38,985 bases of DNA from GCA-2717185 sp964386465 (GTDB lineage: Bacteria; Pseudomonadota; Alphaproteobacteria; UBA8366; GCA-2717185), in assembly GCA_964386465.1 (NCBI GenBank), contig CAYLTU010000013.1, positions 1 through 38,985 of the forward strand, in the 5' to 3' direction. This document shows positions 27,032 to 35,923 of the stretch, piece after piece. Below the pieces are notes generated by a model. It saw only the letters and a list, made by a program, of their open reading frames with translations, ran no database searches and had not been told where the DNA came from. A program made the position numbers and the translations under genes. Position 1 is the first letter of the stretch, and each line of letters opens with the position of its first letter.

Positions 27032-27496
27032 TCACTCCGTCGCAGCTGTTAAGAGGGGGGCACGCTCGGGAGAATGTAGGAACAGGCCGAGCCGTTGAAA
27101 AATAAAATGTTTTGATCGCCGGGTTCTCGAATTTTGATAGAAAGCTCGGCTAATGGTCAGGTCCTGCTGCTCGATGTCCGGTGTTTCGGCCTGGTTGAAG
27201 CGACCTTCATAGATCGGCTGACCGCCGGCGTTCGGCCCGAGATACTGAACGAAACGGATCCGGCAGCCATTCTCCGTATGCCTCTCGTACTCGAAATGCG
27301 GGTCTTCCATTATAGACCATGTCGCCTTCGGTCAGGATACCGGCTTTGGGCAAGGTCGGATTTTCATCCGTCGGATGAAATATCATCCGCGTTGTGTTGG
27401 CGAACCGACCATCTCCGGCGCCATGCGCTTCGGGCGGCCGAATACCGGTTCGTTGCTTGTCTTGCGCGCGGAATCGAGCGTGGGTTTGGCGGACAT
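27032..27496 (-). pseudogene. Probable frameshifted gene of unknown function
   Basis: An ATG at 27496 with a strong GGAGGAG site 8 nt upstream opens a 37-codon frame (MSAKPTLDSARKTSNEP) that ends at a TGA at 27383-27385. The +1 frame then reads TRMIFHPTDENPTLPKAGILTEGDMVYN with codon use like the neighbours. From about 27310 the original frame again reads like protein (FEYERHTENGCRIRFVQYLG, then NAGGQPIYEGRFNQ) to a stop at 27032. Two compensating frameshifts, or sequencing errors, would join these into one protein of about 110 to 150 residues. I do not recognise the family. Alternatives are two separate small ORFs or no gene. The remaining 62 bases to 27558 hold only the leader. Confidence 0.35.
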
Positions 27497-27558
27497 GATG
27501 CGATCTCCTCCGCTGTTGCGCGCGTCAGGATAACACCGGTAAGGCGCGCGTGTCCCCG

Positions 27559-28572
27559 TCAGGTCAGGTAGTCGGCAGACCGCCTGATCCGGCCGGACTC
27601 GATGCGGCCGCGCCACCATTCGACGGTCCGAGCGACGCCGTCGTCGAGATCGATAACCGGTGTCCAGCCGCAGGCGGCTTGCAGCCGCGAATAATCCGCG
27701 ACCAGGGCGCGGACTTCCGAGCCCTCCGGCCGCAACCGGGCATCGTCCCGCACCACCGGTTTGTTGGTGCCGGTAGCCGCCTGTACCCGCTCGACCATGT
27801 CGCCGATCGAGACCTCGACACCGGTCCCTGCATTGTAGGGTTGGCCATAGTCGAGGCTCTCGCCGTCGCCGGCGGCGAGGAACGCATCGACCGTATTGCC
27901 GACATAGTTGAAGTCGCGCGTCGGGCCCAGATCGCCTAGCCTGATTTCATCGCAGTCGGGGTCGAGGGCCTGCCGGATCATTGTCGACAGCACGGCCCGC
28001 TCGCTCTGCCGTGGGCCAAACGTGTTGAACGGTCGCAATGTGACGACCGGCAGCGAAAAGGAGCGCACAAAGGCTTCGGCCATCATGTCCGCGGCGATCT
28101 TGCTGGCCGAATAGGGCGATTGCCCCTGCAGCGGATGGTCCTCGTCGATCGGTTTGCGCAGGGCGGTTCCGTAGACTTCGCTCGTGGAGGTCTGAATCAT
28201 GCGACCAACGCCATGCAGCCGAGCCGCTTCCAGCACATTCAGCGTGCCGGTGACATTCACGTCGACATAGCTTTGCGGCGCGTCATAGGAATGGGGAATG
28301 GCGATCAGCGCCGCCAGATGAAAGACGACATCCTGTCCTTCGAGCAAACCGCGCATGAAGCCGGCGTCGCGTATGTCCCCGCGGCGGATTTCGACTGCCG
28401 ACAGCACTTTATCCGGCGCCTCATCGAGCCAGCCATTCAGACCGAAGGCGTTGTATTGCGCGAGCGCGGTCACCTTCGCGCCCTCGGCAGCGAGCGCCTC
28501 GGTCAGGTGGGAGCCGATGAAGCCATCGGCACCGGTGACCAGGACTTTGCGACCGTTGTAACTCAAACTCAT
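27559..28572 (-). CDS. NAD-dependent sugar-nucleotide 4,6-dehydratase, LegB-like (SDR family)
   Basis: Extended short-chain dehydrogenase of 337 residues. NAD-binding VTGADGFIGSH is at about 12-22, HLAALIAIPHSYDAP near 85-99, TSTSEVYG at 128-135 and the catalytic Tyr154-x3-Lys158 in YSASK. The segments QYNAFGLNGWLD, RPFNTFGPRQSERAV and DLGPTRDFNYVGNTVDAF resemble LegB (UDP-GlcNAc 4,6-dehydratase of legionaminic acid synthesis), close to GDP-mannose dehydratases. No other nonulosonic-acid gene is nearby. The ATG at 28572 directly abuts GGAGG; a TTG two codons later (28566) has ideal spacing and may be the real start. Confidence 0.85.
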   Translation of the reverse strand: MSLSYNGRKVLVTGADGFIGSHLTEALAAEGAKVTALAQYNAFGLNGWLDEAPDKVLSAVEIRRGDIRDAGFMRGLLEGQDVVFHLAALIAIPHSYDAPQSYVDVNVTGTLNVLEAARLHGVGRMIQTSTSEVYGTALRKPIDEDHPLQGQSPYSASKIAADMMAEAFVRSFSLPVVTLRPFNTFGPRQSERAVLSTMIRQALDPDCDEIRLGDLGPTRDFNYVGNTVDAFLAAGDGESLDYGQPYNAGTGVEVSIGDMVERVQAATGTNKPVVRDDARLRPEGSEVRALVADYSRLQAACGWTPVIDLDDGVARTVEWWRGRIESGRIRRSADYLT

Positions 28573-28648
28573 CCTCCAAATTCCCGGCGCCCGCCGTTAT
28601 CCGCGTATTTGGAGCATGGAACGCTTTAACGCGCAACGCGCGTGTGGT

Positions 28649-30064
28649 TCAGAATCGGGTTCTGACGCGGTAGGTCAGTTCCGCTTGTCCGCCGGCGGGG
28701 ACGGTGATCTTCCAGTCGGCTTGGGCGGCAGACCGTTTGCGATGCGGCTGGGACTCTTCCAGCATCCGCCAATCGCCGGGGATTTGTTCGACCACATCGA
28801 CCGTGACCGGCTCATCCTTGGCGTTCCGCAACACGATCCGGTGCGCCGTCTCGACGACATTCTTGGGCAGGCCGTCGCGCCGGAAATCCGTCTGCCTGCG
28901 CTCGCTGGTGATGTCGGCGGCAAGGCCCATCGTCAGGGTCAGCTTCTCGCCGACCGGCGTATAGCGGATCCTGTCCTCGCCGCGCAGCAGATCGCCGCCC
29001 TCGGACGGCAAGTAAAGCCGGACCGTACCGCTTGGCAAGGCACGGCCGAGACCGTTGTCCGCCTTGTTTTCGATGCGGTAACGGACGGTTGGGTTGGTGC
29101 GCTGGATACCGCGGCGAAGACTGCCGAAATGCGAATTGGTACCGCCGAGGCGGTACTGTTTTTTAACCTTCACCGCAGACGCCGTCAGCAAGGCCAGTTG
29201 TCGCTTCTCCTTGGCGCGGATCGTGACCGCCTCGGGGAAGTCGAACACACGCAGGTCGGACATCGCTGAACTCGCCGGCAGGTCTGCCGCGCGGCTCGCC
29301 TCGGCCCTCATCCCTTTCGCTGCGAACCGTGGCCGCGGGGGCTGGCTGGCGCGGCTGATTGTGCCGGCGATGACGCGCAACCGCGCGTCCTCGAACACGG
29401 TTTCCGTTCCGTTGGTCAAGGTCACCCAGCCGGCCAACCGGATCGTTTTCTCGTCCTCGGATAGCCGCGCCACATAGTCCGTCTTCCAATTGAGCCCGCC
29501 GGTCAGGTAGCTGAGGGTGAGGTCTTCCGGGCCGGCGCCCGCGCTTGCGATGTCGAGAACGAGGGTCGGACGGGCGCGCAGGTTGGACGGCGCCCGGTCG
29601 AACGCGATGCGCCGGACATCCATGGTCCGAATGCGGCCGTCAAGCCGCAGCAAGGCCTCGCGGCCCTGCGCGCGCAGAACGTCTGCGACGGCAAAACTTT
29701 CGGCACCGGTCTCCGGATGGGTCGTGACAACCTGGACCGTGCCGCCGACGGCGGCGCGCAACAGTGCTTCCGGCGTCAGCAGGGCCGATTCATAGACCTG
29801 CCCCAGCACCCGGATGCGATCCGCCGTCGCGCCTTCCGCAAGGACCGTTTCCGGCATCAATGCGGAGGGCACGCCGACCACCGCCAGACGGCTGCGTCCA
29901 TCGGGCAGCGCGATGCGGCGCTGTTCGCGGACCAGGGCGATGTTCTGTTGGTAGACCGTGAGCGTCAGCCCGGTCTGGTCTTCGGGCGTGGTGACGGGAT
30001 CGGCCGCCAGTGCCGGGAATGCGGCTGCGGCAATCAAGGCGGCGGTCAAGTATCGGATGCGCAA
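28649..30064 (-). CDS. DUF4139 domain protein, exported
   Basis: 471-residue secreted protein with a signal peptide ending at FPALAADP (about residue 20). The N-terminal part contains LTVYQQNIALVREQRRI, typical of DUF4139 proteins. The central part has LTLSYLTGGLNWKTDYVARL and GWVTLTNGTETVFEDARLRVIAG, and a C-terminal beta-rich part ends AELTYRVRTRF. The family is widespread in proteobacteria and lacks an assigned function; repeated beta stretches suggest an all-beta periplasmic protein. It lies in the same orientation as recR (90 nt) and the LegB-like gene (76 nt), but the gaps leave room for separate promoters. Confidence 0.85.
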   Translation of the reverse strand: MRIRYLTAALIAAAAFPALAADPVTTPEDQTGLTLTVYQQNIALVREQRRIALPDGRSRLAVVGVPSALMPETVLAEGATADRIRVLGQVYESALLTPEALLRAAVGGTVQVVTTHPETGAESFAVADVLRAQGREALLRLDGRIRTMDVRRIAFDRAPSNLRARPTLVLDIASAGAGPEDLTLSYLTGGLNWKTDYVARLSEDEKTIRLAGWVTLTNGTETVFEDARLRVIAGTISRASQPPRPRFAAKGMRAEASRAADLPASSAMSDLRVFDFPEAVTIRAKEKRQLALLTASAVKVKKQYRLGGTNSHFGSLRRGIQRTNPTVRYRIENKADNGLGRALPSGTVRLYLPSEGGDLLRGEDRIRYTPVGEKLTLTMGLAADITSERRQTDFRRDGLPKNVVETAHRIVLRNAKDEPVTVDVVEQIPGDWRMLEESQPHRKRSAAQADWKITVPAGGQAELTYRVRTRF

Positions 30065-30154
30065 GAATACTCTCCCCAGGGATTTTCAAATAGGCGATCT
30101 AACCTACCTATTATGGCCGAATAGCGGCGACCGGAGGGTTTCACGGTGACGCTT

Positions 30155-30742
30155 CTAAAGCGTTCGCCGCGCGCGCAACGCCGCTGTCAGTGTGCCGTCG
30201 TCAAGATAATCCAATTCGCCGCCGACCGGCACGCCGTGCGCCAGTCGGGTCACCTTGACGCCTGTCGGTTCGAGTCGTTCGGTCAGATAGTGCGCCGTCG
30301 TCTGGCCGTCGACCGTCAGATTGGTCGCCAAGATGACTTCCTTCACGTCCTGCGCCGCGACCCGGGCGACGAGCGAGACGATGTTGAGGTCTTCCGGGCC
30401 GATACCGTCGAGCGCCGACAGGCGTCCGCCCAGCACGTGATAGCGCCCCGGAAAACTCCCGGTCCGCTCGATGGCCCACAGATCGGCAACCTCCTCGACG
30501 ATGCAGAGCTGTGTTACGTCGCGCTCCGGATCGGTGCAGATTGCACAGGGATTCTTCGTATCGATACTGCCGCAATCGGTGCAGGTTTGGATGGCCGCGG
30601 CGGCCTCGGCGAGCGCCCGCGCCAGGGGTTCCATCATCGTGTCGGATTTTTTGATCAGCTGCAGAGCCGCGCGCCGCGCCGAGCGCGGTCCCAGTCCCGG
30701 CAGCCGCGCCAGCAGCTGAATCAGGCGTTCGATTTCCTGCAT
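30155..30742 (-). CDS. recR: Recombination mediator RecR
   Basis: Works with RecF and RecO to load RecA at gaps. The 195 residues begin with the helix-hairpin-helix LIQLLARLPGLGPRSARRAALQL. The zinc finger CTDCGSIDTKNPCAIC follows, then the Toprim domain (LCIVEEVADLWAIERTG, EVILATNLTVDGQTTAHYL) and the C-terminal Walker-B-like GGELDYLDDGTL. It is 10 nt after ybaB in the conserved dnaX-ybaB-recR operon. Confidence 0.98.
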   Translation of the reverse strand: MQEIERLIQLLARLPGLGPRSARRAALQLIKKSDTMMEPLARALAEAAAAIQTCTDCGSIDTKNPCAICTDPERDVTQLCIVEEVADLWAIERTGSFPGRYHVLGGRLSALDGIGPEDLNIVSLVARVAAQDVKEVILATNLTVDGQTTAHYLTERLEPTGVKVTRLAHGVPVGGELDYLDDGTLTAALRARRTL

Positions 30743-30752
30743 GGGTGTCTGG

Positions 30753-31076
30753 TTAGAACGGCATCTTGAAACCGGGGGGCAATTCGACGCCGCCCATCAT
30801 CTTCGATGTCTCTTCCTGCATATGGGCGTCGACCTTGGCCCGAGCGTCGTTCTGCGCGGCGACGATCAAATCCTCCAGGACTTCCGCGTCCTCGGGGACG
30901 ATCAGGGAGGGGTCGATCTTCACCTTGCGCATCTCGCCCTTGCCGTTCAGTACGACCGTGACCATCCCGGCGGCGGCGCTGCCCGAGATCTCGACATCGA
31001 CGAGGCGCTGCTGCATCTCAGCCATTTTCGACTGCATTTCCTGCGCCTGTTTCATAAGTTGGCCGAGATTCTTCAT
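30753..31076 (-). CDS. ybaB: YbaB/EbfC family nucleoid-associated protein
   Basis: Small DNA-binding protein of 107 residues that forms a dimer with tweezer-like coiled arms. The sequence has the usual MKNLGQLMKQAQEMQSKMAE start, then VDVEISGSAAAGMVTVVLNGKGEMRKVKIDPSL and the C-terminal helix LEDLIVAAQNDARAKVDAHMQEE. It lies between dnaX (13 nt) and recR (10 nt), the standard order, so all three are presumably one transcript. Confidence 0.97.
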   Translation of the reverse strand: MKNLGQLMKQAQEMQSKMAEMQQRLVDVEISGSAAAGMVTVVLNGKGEMRKVKIDPSLIVPEDAEVLEDLIVAAQNDARAKVDAHMQEETSKMMGGVELPPGFKMPF

Positions 31077-31089
31077 CGCGCGATGCTCC

Positions 31090-32814
31090 TTAACTATCGT
31101 CCGTGTTACCGGACGCCCGGTCGGTCACTTTGGTGACTTTTGCGCCGGGAAACACTTCCTTGACGGCACTGACGAGCGGATGCCGGTCGGCTTCCGCCAT
31201 GCGTTGTTTTTCTTCTTCCTGGGCCTGTTCGGCAAGCGTGGTTTCGCCGACGGCATCGGAAACACTCACGATCCAGCGGTTCTGCGTCCAATCGGATAGC
31301 AGGCGCCCGACCCGGTTGGCGAGGTCGCGAGGCGCGTGCTCGCCGGGCCGGAACTCGATGTGGCCGGGTGCAAATCGAACCAGATGGATATCCTTGAACA
31401 GGTGCGTCGTCAGGATGCCCTCGCGCTTTTCCTCGAACAGCGCAACGACATCCTTGAAAGATCGAATTTCGCCGACGGGCGCCGCGATCGCTTCGGTGAC
31501 CGGTTCCGTGTCCGTATAGGGTTCGGGGTCGGGCGCCGTTTCCTGTTCCAGCGCCGCGCTGGGCCCGCCCGTTTGCTGATGCGGCGGAGCCACGGCTTGA
31601 GGCTGGGGCGGCTGCGCTGCCGCCGGTGAGGCGGCGGCGGCCGTGCCGTCTTCGCGCAGCTGCCGGACCAGGTCGGCGGGCGGTGGCAGATCGGCGGCGT
31701 AGGCTAGCCGGACCAGTACCATTTCGCCGGCCGCGAGCGGGACCGGCGCGATTTGCGCTTCGCCAAGGCCCTTGAGCAGCATCTGCCAGCACCGCGTCAG
31801 TACGGGCATGTTAAGATCTTGCGCCATTTTCGCGCCGCGCACGCGCTCTTCCTCGGGAACCCCCGGCTCCTTGACCAGATCCGGCGCGATCTTGACCCGG
31901 GTCAACCAGTGGGTCAGTTCCAGCAAATCCTGCAACACGACGATCGGATCGACGCCGTCGCGGTACATCGCCCGGAATTGATCGAGCGCGCCGGCGATCT
32001 CGCCCGAGACGACGGCGTGGAATAGGTCGAAGACGGCGCCCCGATTGGCGAGGCCGAGCATATCGCGCACCTGCTGGGCGGAAACCGTGCCGCCGGACAA
32101 TGCGATCGCCTGGTCGAGCAGCGACAACCCGTCCCGAACCGATCCGTCCGCCGCGCGCGCAATGATTTCCACGGCTTCGTCCTCGATCTCGACCGTTTCC
32201 TTGGCCGAGACCATGCGGAAATGGTCGGCCAGCTTATCCTGGTCGATCCGGCGCAGGTCGAAACGCTGGCAGCGCGACAGCACGGTGACCGGCACCTTGC
32301 GGATTTCCGTGGTCGCGAAAACGAAGATGACGTGATCGGGCGGTTCCTCCAGCGTCTTCAGCAGGCCGTTGAAAGCTTGCCGCGACAGCATGTGAACCTC
32401 GTCGATGATGTAGACCTTGTAGCGGGCGGAAACCGGCTTGTAGCGGACCCCTTCGATCAGTTCCCGGATATCGTCGATGCCGGTACGGCTGGCGGCGTCC
32501 ATTTCGATGACATCGACATGCCGGTCTTCGGCGATCGATACGCAGTGCTCGCAGACTCCGCAAGGATCGATCGTCGGGCCGCCCCCGCCGTCGGCGCCGA
32601 TACAGTTGAGCGCGCGGGCGATAATGCGGGCCGTCGTCGTCTTGCCGACGCCGCGGACGCCGGTCAGGACGAAGGCATGGGCGACGCGGCTGGCGGCGAT
32701 GGCATTCGACAGAGTGCGTACCAGCGCTTCCTGGCCGATCAGTTCGTCGAACCCACGCGGCCGGTACTTGCGCGCAAGAACGCGGTATCCGGTGGAATTT
32801 GAACTGTCGCTCAT
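31090..32814 (-). CDS. dnaX: DNA polymerase III subunit gamma/tau
   Basis: Clamp-loader ATPase subunit. The 574 residues include the Walker A motif GVRGVGKTT (52-60), the zinc-binding cysteines (ALNC and CGVCEHC), YIIDEVHMLS and the sensor-1 region FATTEIRKVPVTVLSRCQRFDL. After about residue 365 comes an Ala/Pro/Gln-rich linker and a C-terminal tau-type domain (RSFKDVVALFEEKREGIL). I saw no A-rich slippery sequence with a following stop of the E. coli kind, so a frameshifted gamma form is not evident. An SRP RNA gene lies 54 nt upstream on the same strand. Confidence 0.97.
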   Translation of the reverse strand: MSDSSNSTGYRVLARKYRPRGFDELIGQEALVRTLSNAIAASRVAHAFVLTGVRGVGKTTTARIIARALNCIGADGGGGPTIDPCGVCEHCVSIAEDRHVDVIEMDAASRTGIDDIRELIEGVRYKPVSARYKVYIIDEVHMLSRQAFNGLLKTLEEPPDHVIFVFATTEIRKVPVTVLSRCQRFDLRRIDQDKLADHFRMVSAKETVEIEDEAVEIIARAADGSVRDGLSLLDQAIALSGGTVSAQQVRDMLGLANRGAVFDLFHAVVSGEIAGALDQFRAMYRDGVDPIVVLQDLLELTHWLTRVKIAPDLVKEPGVPEEERVRGAKMAQDLNMPVLTRCWQMLLKGLGEAQIAPVPLAAGEMVLVRLAYAADLPPPADLVRQLREDGTAAAASPAAAQPPQPQAVAPPHQQTGGPSAALEQETAPDPEPYTDTEPVTEAIAAPVGEIRSFKDVVALFEEKREGILTTHLFKDIHLVRFAPGHIEFRPGEHAPRDLANRVGRLLSDWTQNRWIVSVSDAVGETTLAEQAQEEEKQRMAEADRHPLVSAVKEVFPGAKVTKVTDRASGNTDDS

Positions 32815-32868
32815 AATAGTCAGGAAATGCTCGCCGCCGCGTTCGAGGTCTGGCCCTCTGGATCAAAG

Positions 32869-32968
32869 TGGAAGACTGGACTCGCGACCCGCGGCGAACT
32901 CGTTACGGCTGCTTCCTTCCGGATCTGACCGGGTTGGCGAGGGCCTCGTCCGCACGCCAGCCTTCCAA
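32869..32968 (-). ncRNA. ffs: Signal recognition particle RNA, small bacterial (4.5S) type
   Basis: Read on the minus strand it contains the conserved SRP apical region GGTCAGATCCGGAAGGAAGC followed by AGCC, which binds Ffh. The ends pair: GGAAGGCTGG at the 5' side with CCAGTCTTCC at the 3' side (one G-U), closing a hairpin of about 100 nt. Ends were set from this stem and may shift by a few bases. A location just upstream of dnaX is common in Alphaproteobacteria. Confidence 0.93.
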
Positions 32969-33058
32969 TTTGAGTATATCAGGACTCAGCCCGGTCACGG
33001 CAAGAGGGGAGTCGGGCATCGATTGCACGAATTTTCGCCGCATGGCAGTCTCGCCTCC

Positions 33059-33955
33059 ATGAAAACGCCAAACTTCTACGCGTCCAGCGGCATCGACCGC
33101 GCCGCACATCTACGCTCCGACGAAGATTGGATACGGCGGCAAATCGAGGACCGGACCGCGCGAATAGTGCCGATCTGGCGCACTCAGAACCTCGTATTGC
33201 CGGGGGATCCGCCGGCCGGCGTCTCCGTGGAAGCCAGCCGCGGATTGCTGATGGGCGCGGGGTCGGTCGTGTTTCTGGGCTTGATCGAAGAGGTCGCGCA
33301 CTTTGCCGCCGATTTCTCCGCCCATGAAGACCCGCCACTGACGGAACATGGCCAGTTTCGCGATATGCGCGGAATCGGACAGTTGCTGGGGCATCAGGAA
33401 GGCGGATTGCTCGTCTATGCGCGGGCGACGATCCAATGGCATGTGCGGCACCAGTATTGCGGCGTCTGCGGCAGTGCCAGCGTCAGCCGGGATTCCGGGC
33501 ATATGCGCAAATGCACCAATGCCGACTGCGGTGCCGAACATTTCCCGCGGCTCGACCCGGCCGTCATCATGCTGATCCACGATGGCGGCGACCGCCTTAT
33601 CCTCGGCCGGCAAAAGAACTGGCCGCCGGGACAGCATTCGGTCCTTGCGGGCTTCGTGGAACAGGGAGAAAGCCTCGAGGACGCCGTGGCGCGGGAGATA
33701 TTCGAGGAGGTCGGGGTCGAAATCACCGACATCGACTATCATTCCTCGCAACCCTGGCCGTTCCCGTCTTCGATCATGCTGGGCTTCAACGCGCGTGCCA
33801 AGGATACGAAGCTCAAAGTCGATTTGGACGAGCTTGAGGGCGCGGCATGGTTCTCGCGCGACGATCTGTTGGCATCGCCGGAAAACAGCGCCTTCCGGCT
33901 GCCGCGCAGCGATTCGATCTCGCGCCGTCTGATCGAGGATTGGATGAAGCGTTAG
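33059..33955 (+). CDS. nudC: NAD(H) diphosphatase NudC (Nudix)
   Basis: Hydrolyses NADH/NAD+ to NMN(H) and AMP, and in E. coli removes NAD caps from RNA. The 298 residues contain the zinc ribbon CGVC...CTNADC, the Nudix box GFVEQGESLEDAVAREIFEE followed by VGVE, and the NADH-pyrophosphatase signature SQPWPFPSS downstream. The frame is open further upstream through the SRP RNA region. The ATG at 33059 was chosen because it begins just before the conserved N-terminal domain and leaves the RNA gene intact. It is divergent from the SRP RNA-dnaX unit. Confidence 0.95.
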   Translation: MKTPNFYASSGIDRAAHLRSDEDWIRRQIEDRTARIVPIWRTQNLVLPGDPPAGVSVEASRGLLMGAGSVVFLGLIEEVAHFAADFSAHEDPPLTEHGQFRDMRGIGQLLGHQEGGLLVYARATIQWHVRHQYCGVCGSASVSRDSGHMRKCTNADCGAEHFPRLDPAVIMLIHDGGDRLILGRQKNWPPGQHSVLAGFVEQGESLEDAVAREIFEEVGVEITDIDYHSSQPWPFPSSIMLGFNARAKDTKLKVDLDELEGAAWFSRDDLLASPENSAFRLPRSDSISRRLIEDWMKR

Positions 33956-33981
33956 GCCCCAATAACTGTGAGATATATGGG

Positions 33982-34221
33982 CTAACGGCCCAACAGCCCG
34001 ACCATCGCAGCCGGGATGAGCACGACCGCAAGAGCTGTCCACAACAGCCAATCCTTGCCGCCGCCGCCCCGCCATCGCAAATACGCAGCCGCCAATGTCA
34101 GTACCGGCCAAGTCGCGAAGACGATCTGGCCGATCGACCGGGCGAATTCGGGCAGATCGTAGTTCGCCGTCACAAGGGTAGCGCCGACCACGAAGCACAC
34201 GATGCCGGCGACAAAACACAT
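33982..34221 (-). CDS. Small membrane protein of unknown function
   Basis: 79 residues with three hydrophobic segments: FVAGIVCFVVGATLV (about 3-17), IGQIVFATWPVLTLAAAYL (about 30-48) and WLLWTALAVVLIPAAMVGLL (about 58-77). A glycine-rich RWRGGGGKDW turn separates the last two. It lies 46 nt after pheA on the same strand, so it may be the last gene of kdsB-pheA. The frame continues a few codons upstream without a standard start; the ATG at 34221 has only a weak AGGGG. I do not recognise the family. Confidence 0.6.
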   Translation of the reverse strand: MCFVAGIVCFVVGATLVTANYDLPEFARSIGQIVFATWPVLTLAAAYLRWRGGGGKDWLLWTALAVVLIPAAMVGLLGR

Positions 34222-34267
34222 CAGCCCCTGTTGCTGAAGACGTTCGCGCTTGTCCTGATCGACCGTG

Positions 34268-35119
34268 CTAATCGTCGATACCGGCGCGGTTCGCCGGATA
34301 AACGCCGAGCACCTTCACCGCCCGGCTGAAGAAGCCCAGCTCTTCCAGGGCCAGCCTGACATTGTTCTGGCTCGGGTGTCCCTCGATATCCGCATAGAAC
34401 TGTGTCGCGGAGAACTCGCCATTGACCATGTAGGATTCGAGCTTGGTCATATTGACGCCGTTCGTGGCGAAGCCGCCCATCGCCTTGTAGAGCGCCGCCG
34501 GGACATTGCGGACCTGGAAGACGAAAGAGGTCATGATCGGTCCGTTGTCGGGATTCGGGTCCTTGGGCTCCCGCGCCATGATGATGAACCGCGTCGTATT
34601 GTGCGTGTGGTCTTCCATATTGCGGTGCAGGATGTCGAGATCGTAGATCTCCGCCGCCAAATCCGACGCGATCGCGCCGTGTGTCGGGTCTGGCTGCGCG
34701 GCCAGATCCATCGCCGCGCCGGCGGTGTCGGCATGGACCTGCGGCTCCAATCCCAGCGTCCGGATCGTTTCGCGGCACTGCGACAGCGCCTGATGGTGAC
34801 TGCTGACGATCTTGAGGTCTTCGATCGTCGCCCCTTTTACGCCTAGCAGATGGTGGTGAACCGGTTGAAAATGCTCGGCGATGATATGCAATTCGGATTC
34901 AGGCAGCAGATGGTGGATATCGGCGACCCGTCCCGCGGCGGAATTTTCGATCGGAATCATCGCCAGCCGTGCTTCGTTGCCCCGGACGGCGGCGAATACG
35001 TCCTCGAAGGAAGGACAGGGCAGCGGCTCCATATCCGGATGGACGGCGCGGCAGGCCATATCCGAATTCGCGCCGGGCTGCCCCTGATAGGCGATGAGGT
35101 TATCGCTGTCTGTCGCCAT
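34268..35119 (-). CDS. pheA: Prephenate dehydratase
   Basis: Converts prephenate to phenylpyruvate in phenylalanine synthesis. The 283 residues are a free-standing dehydratase without a chorismate mutase domain. The PDT part starts IAYQGQPGANSDMAC and has MIPIENSAAGRVADIHHLL and the catalytic threonine segment NTTRFIIMA. The C-terminal ACT domain contains NVPAALYKAMGGFATNGVNMTKLESY, the phenylalanine-binding ESY(R/P)-type region for feedback inhibition. It follows kdsB by 20 nt, an arrangement frequent in Alphaproteobacteria. Confidence 0.96.
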   Translation of the reverse strand: MATDSDNLIAYQGQPGANSDMACRAVHPDMEPLPCPSFEDVFAAVRGNEARLAMIPIENSAAGRVADIHHLLPESELHIIAEHFQPVHHHLLGVKGATIEDLKIVSSHHQALSQCRETIRTLGLEPQVHADTAGAAMDLAAQPDPTHGAIASDLAAEIYDLDILHRNMEDHTHNTTRFIIMAREPKDPNPDNGPIMTSFVFQVRNVPAALYKAMGGFATNGVNMTKLESYMVNGEFSATQFYADIEGHPSQNNVRLALEELGFFSRAVKVLGVYPANRAGIDD

Positions 35120-35139
35120 AAACGTGCCATTTCAACTTG

Positions 35140-35883
35140 TTAAGGCGCCAGAATCTCCCGCGCCCGGGCCAATTCGGCGGGAGTATCGACACCGAGCGGT
35201 ACGGTGTCAACGCGCGCAATATCGATCCGCATGCCGGCTTCCAACGCGCGCAACTGCTCCAGCTGTTCGCGCTGTTCCAGGACACCGCGCGGTAGGGCGA
35301 CGAACCTTTCGAGCGCCGCACGGCGATAGGCGTACAAACCAATGTGATGATAGTGCGGTCCTTCGCCCCAGGGCGCGGCGCCGCGCGTGAAATAGAGCGC
35401 GCGGCCAACCGAATCAGTCTCCTTGATGGAGGTAATAGCCCTTGGAACGTTGGGGTCCGTTCGCTCCGCTTCGTCGAATATTTCGGCTCCAAGAGTCGCG
35501 ATGTCGACATCGGGATCGGCGAGCATCGCGAATGCCACTCGAACGATTTCGGGGTCGATTGTCGGCAGATCGCCTTGAATGTTGACGACGGCATCGTGTT
35601 TGCCGTCCGGATCGTAAAGGGTCAGCGCTTCGAATATACGGTCGGAGCCGGTGGGATGTTCCGGGTCCGTCAATACGGCTTCGCCCCCTGCATCCTGCAC
35701 CACATTTACGATTTCCGTGTTCGCCGCCGCAATGAGAACCGGTCCGATATCGGCTTCCCGGGCGCGATTCAAGACATGAACGATCATCGGTAATCCGTGA
35801 ATGTCCGCGAGCGGCTTTCCGGGCAGCCGGGTGGATTCGAGGCGCGCCGGGATGAGGACGATGGGATTGCGGGGAAGCGTCAT
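35140..35883 (-). CDS. kdsB: 3-deoxy-manno-octulosonate cytidylyltransferase (CMP-KDO synthetase)
   Basis: Activates KDO with CTP for lipopolysaccharide inner-core synthesis. The 247 residues begin IVLIPARLESTRLPGKPLADI, the nucleotide-binding signature. VNIQGDLPTIDPEIV (metal-binding Asp), YFTRGAAPWG and HHIGLYAYRRAALERF follow. The frame is open 15 codons upstream, but the ATG at 35883 gives the normal start. It is the first gene before pheA and divergent from the cytochrome gene over 190 bp. Confidence 0.96.
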   Translation of the reverse strand: MTLPRNPIVLIPARLESTRLPGKPLADIHGLPMIVHVLNRAREADIGPVLIAAANTEIVNVVQDAGGEAVLTDPEHPTGSDRIFEALTLYDPDGKHDAVVNIQGDLPTIDPEIVRVAFAMLADPDVDIATLGAEIFDEAERTDPNVPRAITSIKETDSVGRALYFTRGAAPWGEGPHYHHIGLYAYRRAALERFVALPRGVLEQREQLEQLRALEAGMRIDIARVDTVPLGVDTPAELARAREILAP

Positions 35884-35923
35884 GCGGTACCGGCGGTTTG
35901 GAGCGTGGACAAAGAGGTGGCGG

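Noticed and set aside
27317..27385. In-frame TGA codons as possible recoding (selenocysteine or readthrough)
   Set aside because: The segment between the two TGAs reads poorly in that frame, while the +1 frame there has typical codon use; a frameshift explains it better.
27134..27571. 145-codon plus-strand frame in the gene-poor stretch
   Set aside because: No ribosome site, no recognisable motif and antisense to better-supported minus-strand segments with a strong GGAGGAG start; it also runs into the LegB-like gene.
31201..31225. A-rich run in dnaX as a programmed frameshift site
   Set aside because: The codons GAA GAA AAA CAA do not form an A-AAA-AAG slippery heptamer, and no short alternative product is evident.
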